A stretch of 64,000 nt of DNA, taken from contig OU015493.1 in the NCBI GenBank assembly GCA_907164885.2, forward strand, positions 220,306,781-220,370,780, written 5' to 3'. Position 1 is the stretch's first letter; each line of letters starts with the position of its first letter. Below are positions 11,377-22,659 of this stretch, one piece after another. Origin of the DNA: Dolomedes plantarius (taxonomy: Eukaryota > Arthropoda > Arachnida > Araneae > Dolomedidae). The position numbers and the translations under genes are program-made. The notes beneath the pieces are model-generated. The model was not told the origin of the DNA and ran no database searches. It saw only the letters and a list, made by a program, of their open reading frames with translations.

Positions 11377-11778
11377 TATGCATTTTTCAACCCAGCCAGC
11401 AACTCTTTGTTCATCAGGCCAACAGTCAAACTATCCAAGGGTCAATAGTTTTGACATTTTGCTATTTTTCAGCAGATCGTTTACAAAGAGGATTTCCCCT
11501 TTTTAAACAGTTTATTAAGTTCTAGTATTTAGCCACAAATAATTTATATAAAAATAGTATATTCGAAATTCTATTTTGAATATATGAAATAGGATATTAA
11601 AGTATATTTATATAAAAATAGTGTATTCAAAAATGCTTTTTTGAATATACAAAAAGGGAAATCCCCATTGTAAACGGTCTGCTGAAAATTAGCAAAATGT
11701 CAAACTATTGACCCTTGAATAGTTTGAAAATTGGCCCAATGAACAAAGAGTTGTTGGCTGGGTTGAAAAATGTATAAC
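11377..11778. mobile_element. nested hairpin MITE-like repeat
   Basis: Sequence 11377-11510 (from ATGCATTTTTCAACCCAGCC) is mirrored at about 11645-11778 (GGCTGGGTTGAAAAATGTAT). This gives inverted arms of roughly 130 bp around an AT-rich centre that also contains a duplicated TATTTATATAAAAATAGT word. The arms share AACTCTTTGTTCAT and AGCAAAATGTCAAA. No ORF. It was probably a separate element that inserted into the larger foldback element. Target duplication is unclear. Confidence 0.75.
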
Positions 11779-12213
11779 TCTTTTCCCCCAAAAGTAGTCT
11801 GAAAACTGCAAAATTCACTCTTTTATGAAATCAAAAAGTTTCCATAGTTAAATATTAAAATCTACAAAAAGCAACAATACATTTTAATTTTAATGTTATT
11901 TTTAACAGTTTATATTTTGCTTGACATTGTTTATATAAAGTGTTTTGTTTTAAACACTTTATATCTTTTTAAAGAGAATAAATCTTATAGATTATATCCT
12001 TAGTGATATTATAAATCTCATGTCACTATATATATATACAATTTATAATATCAATGCTACCTGTTGTTTTTAATCGGTCACTTTACTACATATATAAATT
12101 TTTTTAAATAAACACCTTTCCATTATAATCAACTGGTGTCAAATTGCACACTCATGCTGAGTTAATATGACAAATACTTTTTGTAAGATTACCTTTATAT
12201 AAATATTTTTTTC

Positions 12214-12249
<36 letters not shown>

Positions 12250-14172
12250 AACACTTTATCTTCCGATTTGTCTTCAGGTCTGATACAATATATACAACTG
12301 AGGTCTGATTTTTTTAAAACTTTCCATAAAACTTTTATATCAATTTTTGGACTTACCTTGTTTAATATTTTAAAACAGCATCTTAATAAAGCATGTTATA
12401 ATAATTTTAATAAAACACAACTTTTCATCAATTTTTTTTTATTTTAACAAAAAATTTAATAAAATTTAATTTTACATTGTCAGAAATACACAGTTCTTTT
12501 ATCTCTCCCTCCTTCTCTGTCTTTCGAAAAATGGAAAAATCCCTTTATTAAGTCTTCAACAAATTTTTCCGTTATGACTTCTCCCTGGTAAGCCAGTCCG
12601 ACAGAAGCTGTTAATATAAAAATAAATTAGTACAGTAAATGAGTCAAAAGAAAAATAGCTATATATGCACCAAACAGTCAAACAAAAATGCCTGATTAAG
12701 TTAGTTTTTTTAATTTTTTAGAAACAAGTTAACTTATTATGAAATCTAACCCTAGCATTTACTTCATAATCAAAAATTTCTTCATGTTGCATGAACTTGT
12801 CTTAACTATATATATATATATACAATTTATAATATCAATGCTTCAGGTATGTATCAGTAAAGGTTTATTTATTTGCTAAATTATCAAAGTACAAAATAAA
12901 ACAACAATTTCAAATATGCAAACTAAATTAACACCAGAGGCAAATTAGACACTGCACAGATCTTTAATAATTTTAGTACATATTTATTTACATGAATATA
13001 TCAACTCTCTGAAAACTTACTTAAAATTTAGACATGAAAAATTAAAATATCAAGAGCTATTGGCAGAAATTTCTTTACATTATAGGAACTAATCATCTTA
13101 AACTGCTTGTATGTATTTAGCAAAGTTTATTTTCATAAATTAACAGAGCAGAAAATTAAAGAATAATTTGAAATATTTGAACCAAATTAAAATTAGAAAA
13201 ATAAGACATTGTAGTATATGATAGATAAGATTAATTTCCACATACATTTTACCAATACAACATTGAAAAAATTAAGGTGAAATTTTCCTTCTCTTAACCA
13301 CACAGTAAACAATATTTTCTCAGTAAAAGTCAAATTAATTCTGTAGCATCAAAAGCCCAACAGTTTGTAAATGTATGTTTGTCAACACAAAGCTTTTTAT
13401 TAGCACAATATCTTTAAAAAAAACCAACACTTTAATAATTTTAGACAATATTTATAACTCCACGAATATAAAAAAAATTACAAATTTTGTACAAAATATC
13501 AAACCTACTAATGCCTTTCTATCTACTGAACATCACAGTATCTATATATTTAAGTTGCTAAGCCAGACCGATTCTTTGGGCTGTCTGGGAGAGAAAACTA
13601 CTGCATCAATTTATTTCATTTTGGTCTTAAAAAAAAGATTTTAATCTATAGATGTGTCAAATATGGTTTTTGTAACCATAATCTCTATTAATTAGCGATA
13701 ATTTATAATCTAAAATTGTTTTCTGTACATGCTCAGCGACATGTTTAAATCTGGCTTTAGATACTCACTAAGCACGAGGCTGCATAAACTAGTGCATAAA
13801 ATACTGTACTAATTAGATATAACTAAAAAATTTAAAACACATTAACATAATGATTTAAAAATACATATTTAATAAAGTTAATCAAATAATACTGGTAGGA
13901 AACAAGGGAAAATAAAAAAGAGTGAGGAACAAGACTTCAGTTTATACAAATAGGCCAAGAATTCAAAGCAAGTTTTTACCTAGATTCAATCATTCATAAG
14001 ATGATAACCACACTTCCAGGTCTTTCATCTATGGTACTAATGAGATCAGGACTGGCAGTCAAATAAAAATTTCCAGAATTTTCAATTCTGCATACCAGTT
14101 CCTTGAATACATGATCTTATAGACAGCTAAAAATAGAAAAATAAGTCATATACCATGGGATTGTCAAAATAC

Positions 14173-14456
14173 AGTCTTTAATATTATGTACAAACTTTAT
14201 AATATATATTGTTAAAAATATTGCTAAAAAAGTAAATTTTATAATAAGTAGCAGCTAATCAAATTTTAAAGACAAGTGAATTATTTTAATGAGTGATCAG
14301 CTTACTTCATAAATAGTCTTTAATATTATGTACAAACTTTATTAAGTATATTGTCAAAAATTGCTTAAAATGTAAATATTACAATAACTAGCAGATAATC
14401 AAATGTTAAAGACAAATGAATTATTTTAATGAGTGATCTGCATATTTCATAAATAC
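14173..14456. repeat. 142-bp tandem duplication
   Basis: The segment beginning AGTCTTTAATATTATGTAC at 14173 recurs at 14315. Both copies contain GAATTATTTTAATGAGTGAT and diverge by scattered substitutions and small indels. It lies in the non-coding interior of the foldback-like element. Confidence 0.85.
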
Positions 14457-15426
14457 TTTGTATTGATATTTTACTTTCAAACAAAATATTTAACATCAAA
14501 TACCTGTTCGAGTCTGAGACAGACAATTATTTTAAACTGAAATAAAATACAATTGCTAAGTTGATAGTAAGGAGAGAAAAATTACTGACATTTCACCAAA
14601 GGAGACAGCTAATTCTATTTTATCCTTGTATTCATAAGCTAGTGATTAACTGACGCTTCTTTATAAATTTGACGATTTAATAGAGTAGGTTTTCTAAATT
14701 TATGAAGTAAACTGAGAGATATAAACTTATAAACAACTTAAATACACTCAGAATAAATGTTCAACTTCTTATATAAAATGTTCAGTAAACTTTAATAACA
14801 GATATTTGAGCATAAATAAAAGTTTACCATAATGTTTTTATTATAAATACTCTAGTTAGAAATAATCTTACTGAAAGTACAAGGTAAGAATCATCAGTAA
14901 ACACCAAATTTGATCAACTATTCAATTTAAAACTTTCTGAACGATCCGATTAACTAAAGTAACTCAACCATTTAAAATAAATAACATAAACACATCCATG
15001 ATTTCAAAAAGTTTAAATACAACCATTCTATAAAGGATTATAAATATACAGATTACTTATTGTGTTCTAAAAATAGAGAAACAGCAAATACAATTACAGT
15101 AGTTAAATTTATTATTTGAGGAAAGCTTTGGCTGTTTTTATAGAAGTTTAACAAAGCATTTTACTTAAATTTACCAAGTTACGCTTCATTTTGATATGCA
15201 TTTTAGAAAACTACTTGATGCTACTAATTAGCCAAGTACATCATTTTGTTTACTAAATAAAAGTATATTACTAATAAAATAATATACTTACTCTGGAATT
15301 CTTCGTAATATTACAATCACGTGGAACATGGAATGGCCGACATCCATTTCTTTTTACCGTTCATTTCTTCTCCCCACGTGCAAACAATTCGCCAAACCAG
15401 TTTCTGTCGTAGTGAATAATGCATTC

Positions 15427-15750
15427 TCTAACTGTTGGCCCAACAGCTTTAATTTGCAGTTGGGCCAACCATATTTGTAACCGTTGGCCCAACCGCTTGC
15501 ATTTGCAGTTGGGCTAACCATGTTTTGTAACCGTTGGCCCAACCGCATCCATTTGCAGTTGGGCCAACCACATTTTGTAACCGTTGGCCCAACCGCTTCC
15601 ATTTGCAGTTGGGCCAACCATATTTTGCAACCGTTGGCCCAACCGTTTTCATTTGCAGTTGGCCCATCTGAATTTCTGGAATTTCTGCCAACGGTAACCA
15701 TTCCCCAACGATGCCACGAAAATATGCGGTTGGGCCAACGGTGTGTGTTA
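15427..15750. repeat. right arm: tandem TTTGCAGTTGGGCCAACC array
   Basis: About five units of roughly 60 bp, each with CCGTTGGCCCAACCGC, CATTTGCAGTTGGGCCAACC and a TATTTTG or CATTTTG spacer. The GTTGGCCCAAC core is shared with the left arm in inverted orientation, but unit length and spacers differ, so the arms have diverged or expanded separately. Confidence 0.92.
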
Positions 15751-16039
15751 CTTGGGGAGGTAATCGAATCATGTGCCTTAACACTGGTATAACTGCTTAT
15801 ATCTAAATTATTTATGAGTTGCTGTCTCAATATAATTGAGATTATTGTAGTGATGCAATTTTAGAGTAAAATTATTTCTGATTTCCCGTTTAGTTTTCAC
15901 TCATTGAATTATTTTTCTTTAATATAACAGCTTATTTCAGCGATGAATTATGTAAATCATCAGGTTTTCTTGATCCAATGTAGACAGTTTTTGTCTTTTG
16001 TGACGAGGTTAGAGTTGAAATAGATTTTTTATCTATGTT

Positions 16040-16750
16040 AGTTTTCTAGCTATGGTACCGAAAGTCATGATAGCATACAGAGTGCACAGAAAAACATCCT
16101 TTGCCAAACAGAATAGTGGACGAAAGGGAGAGCTGAGTGAAAGAGACGAACGATTTATTGAAGCGGATTGAGAATGAAGAAAGAAAACAATTGCAACCAA
16201 AATGTCCGAAGAGCTCAATATGCATCTGCATGTTCCGGTATCAACCATTAGAGGTAGAAGGGGAATTCACAAACTAAGCATTTACGGAAGAGTAGCTATT
16301 CCGAAGCCACTTGTAATACTACATGTCAATACAAAATATCATCGCAATGGTGCTACGAGCGCAAATCCTGGTCGAGTAATATGTCGAAAAACGGCATTTG
16401 CTCCGAGGAATCATTGTTCACATTGTTCCTCACAACATGGCATGCGTACGTCTGGAGAACACCTGCACAAGCGTAAGATTCTGGCTGTCAAATCTCAACT
16501 GTCAATTATGGAGGTAGATCTCTCAGGGTTTAGGATGGCATCTCAAGGTTTTCTTCACGCCCTATTGTAACCCTAAAAGGGAGATTGAATGGGAAGTAAT
16601 ATGTCAAAATTTTAGCTTATTAGGTCCATCCTATGGTGCAAACATTGTTTCTTCCAGGAGATGGCGTTCACCAGGATGATATCCCCTTATACATACAGCT
16701 AAATTTATCAAGTATTGGTTTGAAGAGCTTGAAAAGTAAGTAAAATATCT
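16040..16750 (+). pseudogene. Tc1-like transposase relic
   Basis: Reading rightward, GRKGELSERDERFIEAD is followed by TIRGRRGIHKLSIYGRVAIPKPLV, which matches the second helix-turn-helix of Tc1 transposases. In-frame stops fall between the two. Near 16665-16735 HQDDIPLY and, in another frame, AKFIKYWFEELEK match the segment around the second catalytic Asp. The 16350-16640 part is not recognisable in any single frame. It starts just after the viral-like insertion ends (16025). It belongs to a Tc1 branch different from the ones at 3.4, 4.6 and 60.4 kb. Confidence 0.55.
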
Positions 16751-17251
16751 TATCTTGCCCTGTACAATAGGGTGGAGCGAAAAAGCGTTTTTATTATTTT
16801 TTTCTTTCCTGTATCATCAATCATTGATCCATGGCCCAAAATGAAAAAGTGCAAAATTTCAACCTGTTTTGATAATATCTTCTGGTGGTGCATTAGAATC
16901 GAATTTTTGCAAAGTAGTATAAAAAGGCGACATTTAGAAACGTGGTAATAAAATTCAATTATAAATTTTTATTTAATTTTATTTCTTACGCTAATTAAAC
17001 TTATTATATTAAAATGTATTTAAGCAATAGACTCCTTCTAAAATGTTGCGTTTTTGTCTCAAAAGGTGGCAAGTCTTGCCTGGCTTTTATCTTGGTTCTT
17101 AAATAACCGTCTCTTACTTCTGAACCACAAAAAGATAATGCAGCCTCAGTTACTAGCTGTACACACCGTTCTACTGCCTGTGTGTGACTAGGGAACTTCT
17201 CAAAATACAGGAAATTATTTTCCTGAAGAAATCATAGTCTTTATGTCTTTA

Positions 17252-18390
17252 TCACTGTATTTCATCGTCATTGGTGGTTCGGTAACATTTTCTTACCACC
17301 AATTTATCAAATCGTAATAATGTAATACTCCGATCGGAAGTTAAGGAAGTTGAAACTCGCGTACTTTTATGCCTTTGGTTTGTTCTCTTGCTTTTAATAT
17401 TCTTCGAAGAGCTAGTTGTCTTATATGTAACTCTTCGTCTTGTAACATAGCTAGCAATAAACTTTCGGGGTGGGCAAAGAATGAATTTCGTTGAATAGTT
17501 TTTAATACAATGCTCTTCAGCTCGTTTTACATATACAAAATCTTCTAACCATATTAAATACGCGGATAGACCCATATTTACAAGATGGTTTAGTCTTGAT
17601 GTCAAACAAAGTTGGTGCGTATACTTTCATAATAAAATTGACAAGTTCTTTCAGGTTGACCATTGGTTTCGTTGTTCCTACATATAAACGAAGAATCATG
17701 TTTGCACAAGTCAGCCGTCGGGAATGTGCTACCTTTCCTGGATCCCTGTTAGCTAAGATAGGCGTGATTGTGCTGCAAGAAATAGATGAGCATATTCCAC
17801 ATACATATTTGTGATTGGTGCTTAATAATTCAGCATTAACATCCGGCAATTCTGAATTTACAGCTTCAAAGGTCACCATTTATATTCTAGGCACTTTTAA
17901 GCCTTTTCCCAATGTTTCCTGAAAAACTATTTGGTCATGTCATAGTAACATACAGGCTGGTGAAAAGATGTCGGAGTGATAATTCATTAGCATGTAGTAG
18001 GCACACAAACCACTGTACTGGTCGATTAAGATATTTTTCCAATAGTACAATGACACCGTTTTTCTGTCCTGAATTTACAGCAGTACCGTCACATCCAATT
18101 GCCATCAATGATGTATGAAATTCGAAACTTTTTCCTAGCAATTCAACTGAACTTTTTTTAATCGTAATTACATTACGAGAATCAAGTGAAAGGTGTCCTA
18201 TGTACATAGAATCTGGCTCAGAAATCAAAGAAATATGTTCTTCAGTCTTCCGATGTGATCTATTTTCTGTCTTAGCCAGGACTAAAGTTTTATCTTTACG
18301 GCCGTCAAAATAAAGCGAGGATATAGATTGTTGGCCATTTAACCGTTGCAGGTTTTGGCGTACTTTTCGACGCTTGCGACGTATTTTATG
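17252..18390 (-). pseudogene. decayed gene of an unnamed arthropod transposon-type protein (CDGT motif)
   Basis: Leftward from about 18390 the translation reads a basic stretch, then SLYFDGRKDKTLV, then SLISEPDSMYIGHLSLDSRN, MAIGCDGTAVNSGQKNGVI and RPVQWFVCLLHANELSLRHLF. Further on it reads ANRDPGKVAHSRRLTCANMILRLY and KVYAPTLFDIKTKPSCKYGS. This is the motif order of a protein that I recall as widespread and multicopy in arthropod genomes. Repeated Asp-containing motifs (FDGRKD, GCDGT) suggest a nuclease or transposase core, but I cannot name the superfamily. At least two frame breaks separate 17935-18228 from 17517-17879, and the C-terminal part (17252-17605) is in a third frame. No terminal repeats were found. 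Confidence 0.6.
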
Positions 18391-18923
18391 TCGATCTATT
18401 ACTCGATCTATTATATTTATGTCGATCTATATTTGATGAGTTGTCATTACTGATAATATTTAAATCTTACATTGCAGCGTTTACTATGATTACTGCTGAG
18501 CGGTCAGAAATCCCAGTTCGATCTCAAGATGTTGCTAGATTTTGCAGCTTATGTGTAATTTGAATCGATTCTTCATGCTGCTTTTATGGTCGCTGGCAGG
18601 GCTTTGAAATTGAAATGCATTCTAAGACTGGGGGAACACTGTGGTGAGTTGATAGAACTAATATCTTCTACGAAGATATCGCCAGTCCAGAAGTGTAGCA
18701 TCCGTATAACACTATGTAAAATTTCCTTAAAATGCAAACCTTAATGCAAGCAATCTAGTCAGAACTATTGGTAAATTTTCATTAAAAAGTGCAGTATAGG
18801 ACAGTACATAGACCTACAATAACAAATTTGGGACAAAAATTTTAAAATATGACTCTCAATTGAGGTTAGAATGAAGTACTAAAAGTGAGTTTCTTTTTAC
18901 CCTCTCATGTCATGCGCCACCTG

Positions 18924-18997
18924 AACACAAGAATTTTATGTAATTTAGTTTTGTGAATACAATATACATCGTCTAAAAAATGTGTGAACAGCCTCTG
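18924..18997 (+). mobile_element. terminal fragment of the DD41D mariner family
   Basis: These 74 bp (AACACAAGAATTTTATG to GCCTCTG) match the right end of the element at 51433-52735 almost base for base, followed by TA as there. The rest of the element is absent, so this is an orphan terminal piece. Confidence 0.85.
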
Positions 18998-19259
18998 TAT
19001 ATTAGAGTTTTATGAGTAGTTCAAACTTCCCATACTCATTCCAAACTGTAATTTAAGTGTATTAATATTTTTTTAGTGATATTTTTTGCTATTTTGTGTA
19101 AGTCATGACCTGAGCGGACAGACAAGGATGTTAGTACTACTAAATTTAAATTTGTCAACCCCTGAGTCAAAATTTTATCAAAATTATTCTTCAAAATTAT
19201 TATTCCAAATTACTCCTCAAAATTTTAGTCCCCATTACGCTTTTGTTACGCGGGTCTCG

Positions 19260-20032
19260 CCTGATGGAGAGCCTTGCTGAGGGAGTCGGCCCCTCACGCA
19301 AGTCTTTTCCGGAGGAGGGGGAAATTGAAATAAATTTCAAACCCCTATTTACTATTTAATACGCCCTTTCCAAATTCTTCATCCTAACGCAACAGAATAC
19401 TGTCCCCTTAACCTTTGAATCACGACCTAAATCCAAACCGAAATAATTTATTAGTTTTCCCCTTAAAGCCACACGCGGAGCATTACATAACAGTTATATA
19501 AGATCGAACCGGGTCGAACATTCGAAAACCATCACCCCATATGACGCGACTTAATCACGTGTTCGTTTCGGACAAATTATAAGTTTCATAGACCCGTACT
19601 CGGGAGAGAATTGCGCACTTTCTGTAGTCTTTTGTCTGCTTGCTCACGGCCAGAAAATATGTAGTTTTCGCTCCTGTCAAATTTGTACGGGCGGGGCCAA
19701 GTCCCCGTCCCGTCCGCCACGCGATGTGTTTTGTGTGCCTAGGTGTAAGGCAAGACCAATGTTGTAAGCTGTCAGTGAGTGATTCAAGAATAAAATAAGT
19801 TAAAGACGATGGAAGTACGTTCTTCACTCTGGACTCCCTGCCTCTGTTCCTCGACTGCATTTTATCTTTATGAGTTTTCCCCAGCAACCGGCCGCGACAG
19901 CTTTCTATTCTCTCTATTCGCCTGCCCTGGTCCGACGATTACTCCACCACGACTACAAAACTGATAAATTTCAACGGCCAAACTATATGTACAACTATAC
20001 CCCGAGTATACACCATCTATTGTTATCATTAC

Positions 20033-20033
<1 letters not shown>
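19260..20033. other. GC-richer block, no gene recognised, possible LTR-retroelement fragment
   Basis: The composition is richer in G+C than the surroundings. Read leftward from 20033 it starts TGTAATGATAACA next to a (TA)n tract and contains AAATGCAGTCGAGG, similar to a word shared by the LTRs of this window. No second end or coding sequence was found. The call is weak. Confidence 0.25.

Positions 20034-20035
<2 letters not shown>

Positions 20036-20063
<28 letters not shown>
20036..20063. repeat. (TA)n microsatellite
   Basis: Short TA tract next to the interspersed repeat at 20064. Further short TA tracts occur at 20128-20148 and 20770-20789. Confidence 0.9.
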
Positions 20064-20769
20064 TGGCTGAAAACCCGCACTTCGCTACGGAGTACATTCA
20101 AAGTAAATACAACGTAAATTCTTATAAATATATATATATATATATATTTATAAGAAAATCGTAAGGGATATTTTTATACACAAAATAATGTAGAAGAAAA
20201 TATTTAAAGATTTCTAATATAAAAAATACTAAAGAATATAATACAGTTAATATAGTACAGTTTGTAGAACATTTCTTTTACTGTATTTTAATATTTTTTT
20301 GGATAATGTCCAATCGTCTGCCGCATTATGAAGAAAAAAAAATTATTTTTTTGTCAATTTAGATGTTATGCCCGTGACGATAAATTATTTGAAAGTACTA
20401 GAAAGAGAAATCACGTGATCAGTATTGAAAAAATTAAATTCTAAAAATTAATCTTTAAAAATTCTCCAAAAATCAGAAAATGGTGGTAAAGATTCGAAAA
20501 AGATTGCATTTTAAAGGAATTTATAGGATCTTTCTCGTGATAAGTTTTTTAACCCTCAAATTATTATTTTAAATGCAAACTTAAAAAAGTTAAAATAACA
20601 TCTTAAAAATTTAATTTAAAAAAATCTAAGAAGAATTTTTGAAAAATCTTTCTTAGTGCACCCCTAAACAATAAGAAGAATTGCCATGCAAAATTTCAGC
20701 CCTTTTGGTCTAGTGGTTTGGTGAGTGCGCTGTATGTCAGTGAGTCAGTGAGTCAGTTACGGAACTTTA
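20064..20769. repeat. non-coding interspersed repeat flanked by (TA)n
   Basis: It begins TTGGCTGAAAACCCGCAC TTCGCTACGG and ends with a GTCAGTGAGTCAGTGAGTCAG cluster and ACGGAACTT. The left end resembles the CCGCxCTTCGCTxCGG ends common on non-autonomous repeats of invertebrates. The right part (CAAAATTTCAGCCC, then CTAGTGGTTTGG) resembles the tail of RTE-type or SINE repeats. No open frame. Family not assigned. Confidence 0.45.
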
Positions 20770-20809
20770 TATATATATATATATATATAAGGCAATTTGG
20801 ATATTGTGG

Positions 20810-22142
20810 AAGATGTAGCACTGCGAGAGTTGATGAGTTTGGGAACTAAGTTTAAATTACCTAGTACTAATAATAAGAAGAAAATAATAAGATTCTTAAA
20901 TGCTGATTTAGATAAATTTGTTTACAAAATAGCAATTAATTACTCTATACCTACAGAAGCCTTCAACCCATGAAAAATTAATCTACTAAAACACTTGCTA
21001 AACTACCCAATAATAGTTATAACATTAATAATTCCTATAAACACTTTAAAGCTGCTATTACAAAATTGGAAGATGACTTTATAGTCACTTATGTAGATAA
21101 AGCATCAAACAACTATGCAATAATTTGTAAAAAATATTTTGCCATATGTTTAAAAAAACAGCTAGAAAATAGTGATCTTATTCAGCCATTAAAAGAAACT
21201 ACTAGAATTATTATTAAGAAAATACTAGCAAAATATAAACTACTAGGTATATCATCTAACAATTATCTTTTTCCTTATATTACTTTAGTTCGTAAATTTC
21301 ATAAAACACCTATTGCTTTTAGAGCAGTAACCTGTGGTCACAACACTTATGCTACTAAAGCAAGTGTATTATTATTAAAGTACCTTAAATTAATGTATAA
21401 AAATATAACATCTGGTGTTTGTGGTATAATTGATAATAGCTTTAGTCTAATTAGAAAACTACAAACATTAGATAACTGTTAAAATGTAGTAACTTATGAT
21501 TTTAAAGATATATTTAATAATATCGATATAATTGATTTAAATAGAATAATCATAATGTTAGTACAAAATAATATTCAATACTTAGGCAATGAAATTAAAC
21601 TAACTCGTTTCAATAGGCTCCTAGATTTAGTAACTAAACATAATTACATAGTTCAAAATTATAGTATATACTTACAGTCCAAAGGTGTATCACAAGGTGG
21701 TAATGCTTCAAGTATGCTAGCTAAATTATACTTATATTATTTTGAAATTAATAATATAGAAAATTGCAATTACAATATATTTAGATATATAGATGATATA
21801 ATAGTAATTAATAAAAGTAATAACCCTATACTCTTAAATTTTTACCCTCCTAATCTGAAACTAATTAAAAGTAGCCATGATAATATTAATGTAAACTTTT
21901 TAGATATTAATATTAAATTAATTTCTCACAGCAAATTTACTTTTGACTTATACGACAAAAGATCTGACTATAATTTTAATATTGTTAAATTTCAAAATTA
22001 TCTAACCTGTTTACATAAATCTATTTTTAATAACATTATTGTAAGTCAGTTAGTTCGTATAAATAGGCTATGTTCTAAAGACAATAGGATTAAGCATATT
22101 TTAGACTTGAAAGCTGTGCTAACACGGAATAATTACCCCTAA
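20810..22142 (+). pseudogene. Penelope-like reverse transcriptase, one in-frame stop
   Basis: The main frame runs 21066-22142 with a single TAA at 21480-21482 (same frame on both sides). Motifs in order: TYVDKASNNYAIICKKY, KFHKTPIAFRAVT, VTYDFKDIFNNIDI (motif A Asp), SKGVSQGGNASSMLAKLY (motif B), FRYIDDIIVI (YxDD active site) and VNFLDINIKL. The DKAxN, K-HK-P, G-xQG, YxDD, FLD order is that of Penelope-type elements. No GIY-YIG endonuclease is seen. Upstream, 20810-21065 is open in pieces and probably encoded the N-terminus, but it has a stop near 20970. The gene is very AT-rich. Apart from the stop it is well kept, so decay may be recent. Confidence 0.65.
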
Positions 22143-22242
22143 AGTCTATCGAAAAACATAATTGGTTGTTTTGTTTTAATGAATAGTTTATTCTGTTGCA
22201 TTAAATATGTTAAACATAACAATAAGATAAAATAGAAAAAAT

Positions 22243-22335
22243 AACTACTAAAAATAAAAATAAAAATAAAAATCATAAGTAAAAATAAAAATAATAATAA
22301 AAATAACTCTCAGTAGTAGTAATAATAATAAAAAA
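22243..22335. repeat. AAAATA/AAT low-complexity tract
   Basis: A-rich short-period repeats (AAAATA, then ATAATAATA) in the 3' region after the reverse transcriptase frame. Confidence 0.9.
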
Positions 22336-22626
22336 CTAAATTATTAAGGGTATAATAGTCCTAAAATACGGTAACCTAAGTAAGTCTGTAACTGAGAATC
22401 CACTACCTCCATGGTTGCAAGTTTTGTGACGTCAGTCATCTTGCGGTTACAAGTTCTTAACTTCCACTCTGTCTAGCGCCAGGCTTGGTGTTCTTTGGTT
22501 AAGTACTATTATTCAATCTTTATTCAATTATAAATCAATTCTTCTGTTTTTCATGGATTGTACGGTGCCTGAGTGTGTTTATTGTATAGATCATACTCAT
22601 CGGAAACAATCCATTGGTTTTTAGAC

Positions 22627-22659
22627 AGCATTGACACCGCTGATGAAGAAATGCTGTCA
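22627..22659 (+). other. small hairpin containing CTGATGA
   Basis: GACAGCA and TGCTGTC (7-bp stem, extended by TT/AA) enclose TTGACACCGCTGATGAAGAAA. CTGATGA and GAAA are the conserved words of hammerhead ribozymes, which Penelope-like elements often carry, and a Penelope-like reverse transcriptase lies upstream. A proper stem II is missing, so a functional ribozyme is doubtful. Confidence 0.2.

Larger units (their letters stand above)
10966..15756. mobile_element. foldback-like DNA transposon, 4.8 kb, non-coding
   Basis: The ends CCCAAGTAACAC (10966) and GTGTTACTTGGG (to 15756) are perfect inverted repeats. Inside them each end has a GTTGGCCCAAC-rich tandem array. The duplicate unit at 8222-9163 gives the empty site AACATTGAGGTAATCG, which shows that the insertion duplicated GA (10964-10965 and 15757-15758), a 2-bp target site. 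The interior (11800-15330) is AT-rich. I see no protein signature in it, only small TA tracts (about 12221-12245), a repeated ACAATTTATAATATC word (12038, 12826) and a 142-bp tandem duplication. It is therefore non-autonomous. The superfamily is not assigned: TSD length and ends do not match a family I can name. Confidence 0.88.
8222..16025 (-). other. endogenous CRESS-DNA-virus-like insertion, about 1.46 tandem units, split by a transposon
   Basis: Sequence 8222-9163 is repeated at 10292-16025, with the second copy interrupted by the 4.8-kb element at 10966-15756. The offset between the copies is 2,070 bp, so one unit is about 2.07 kb, within the size range of small circular Rep-encoding ssDNA viruses. 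The unit carries Rep motifs (YCKK motif III, a superfamily-3 helicase Walker A) and two other broken minus-strand frames. A head-to-tail repeat longer than one unit is what integration of a circular or rolling-circle concatemer would leave. Breaks: stops and shifts in Rep, no recognisable second helicase half, and the transposon in copy 2. Virus origin is inferred from the Rep motifs and the unit length. Confidence 0.7.

Noticed and set aside
10985..11506. Open frames of up to 173 codons across the GTTGG array, on both strands
   Set aside because: They arise because the repeat has no stops in several frames; the peptides are just the repeat.
20810..22142. Group II intron or retron reverse transcriptase
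   Set aside because: The order DKAxN, K-HK-P, YxDD, FLD fits Penelope-like elements, and no maturase or intron RNA structure is seen.
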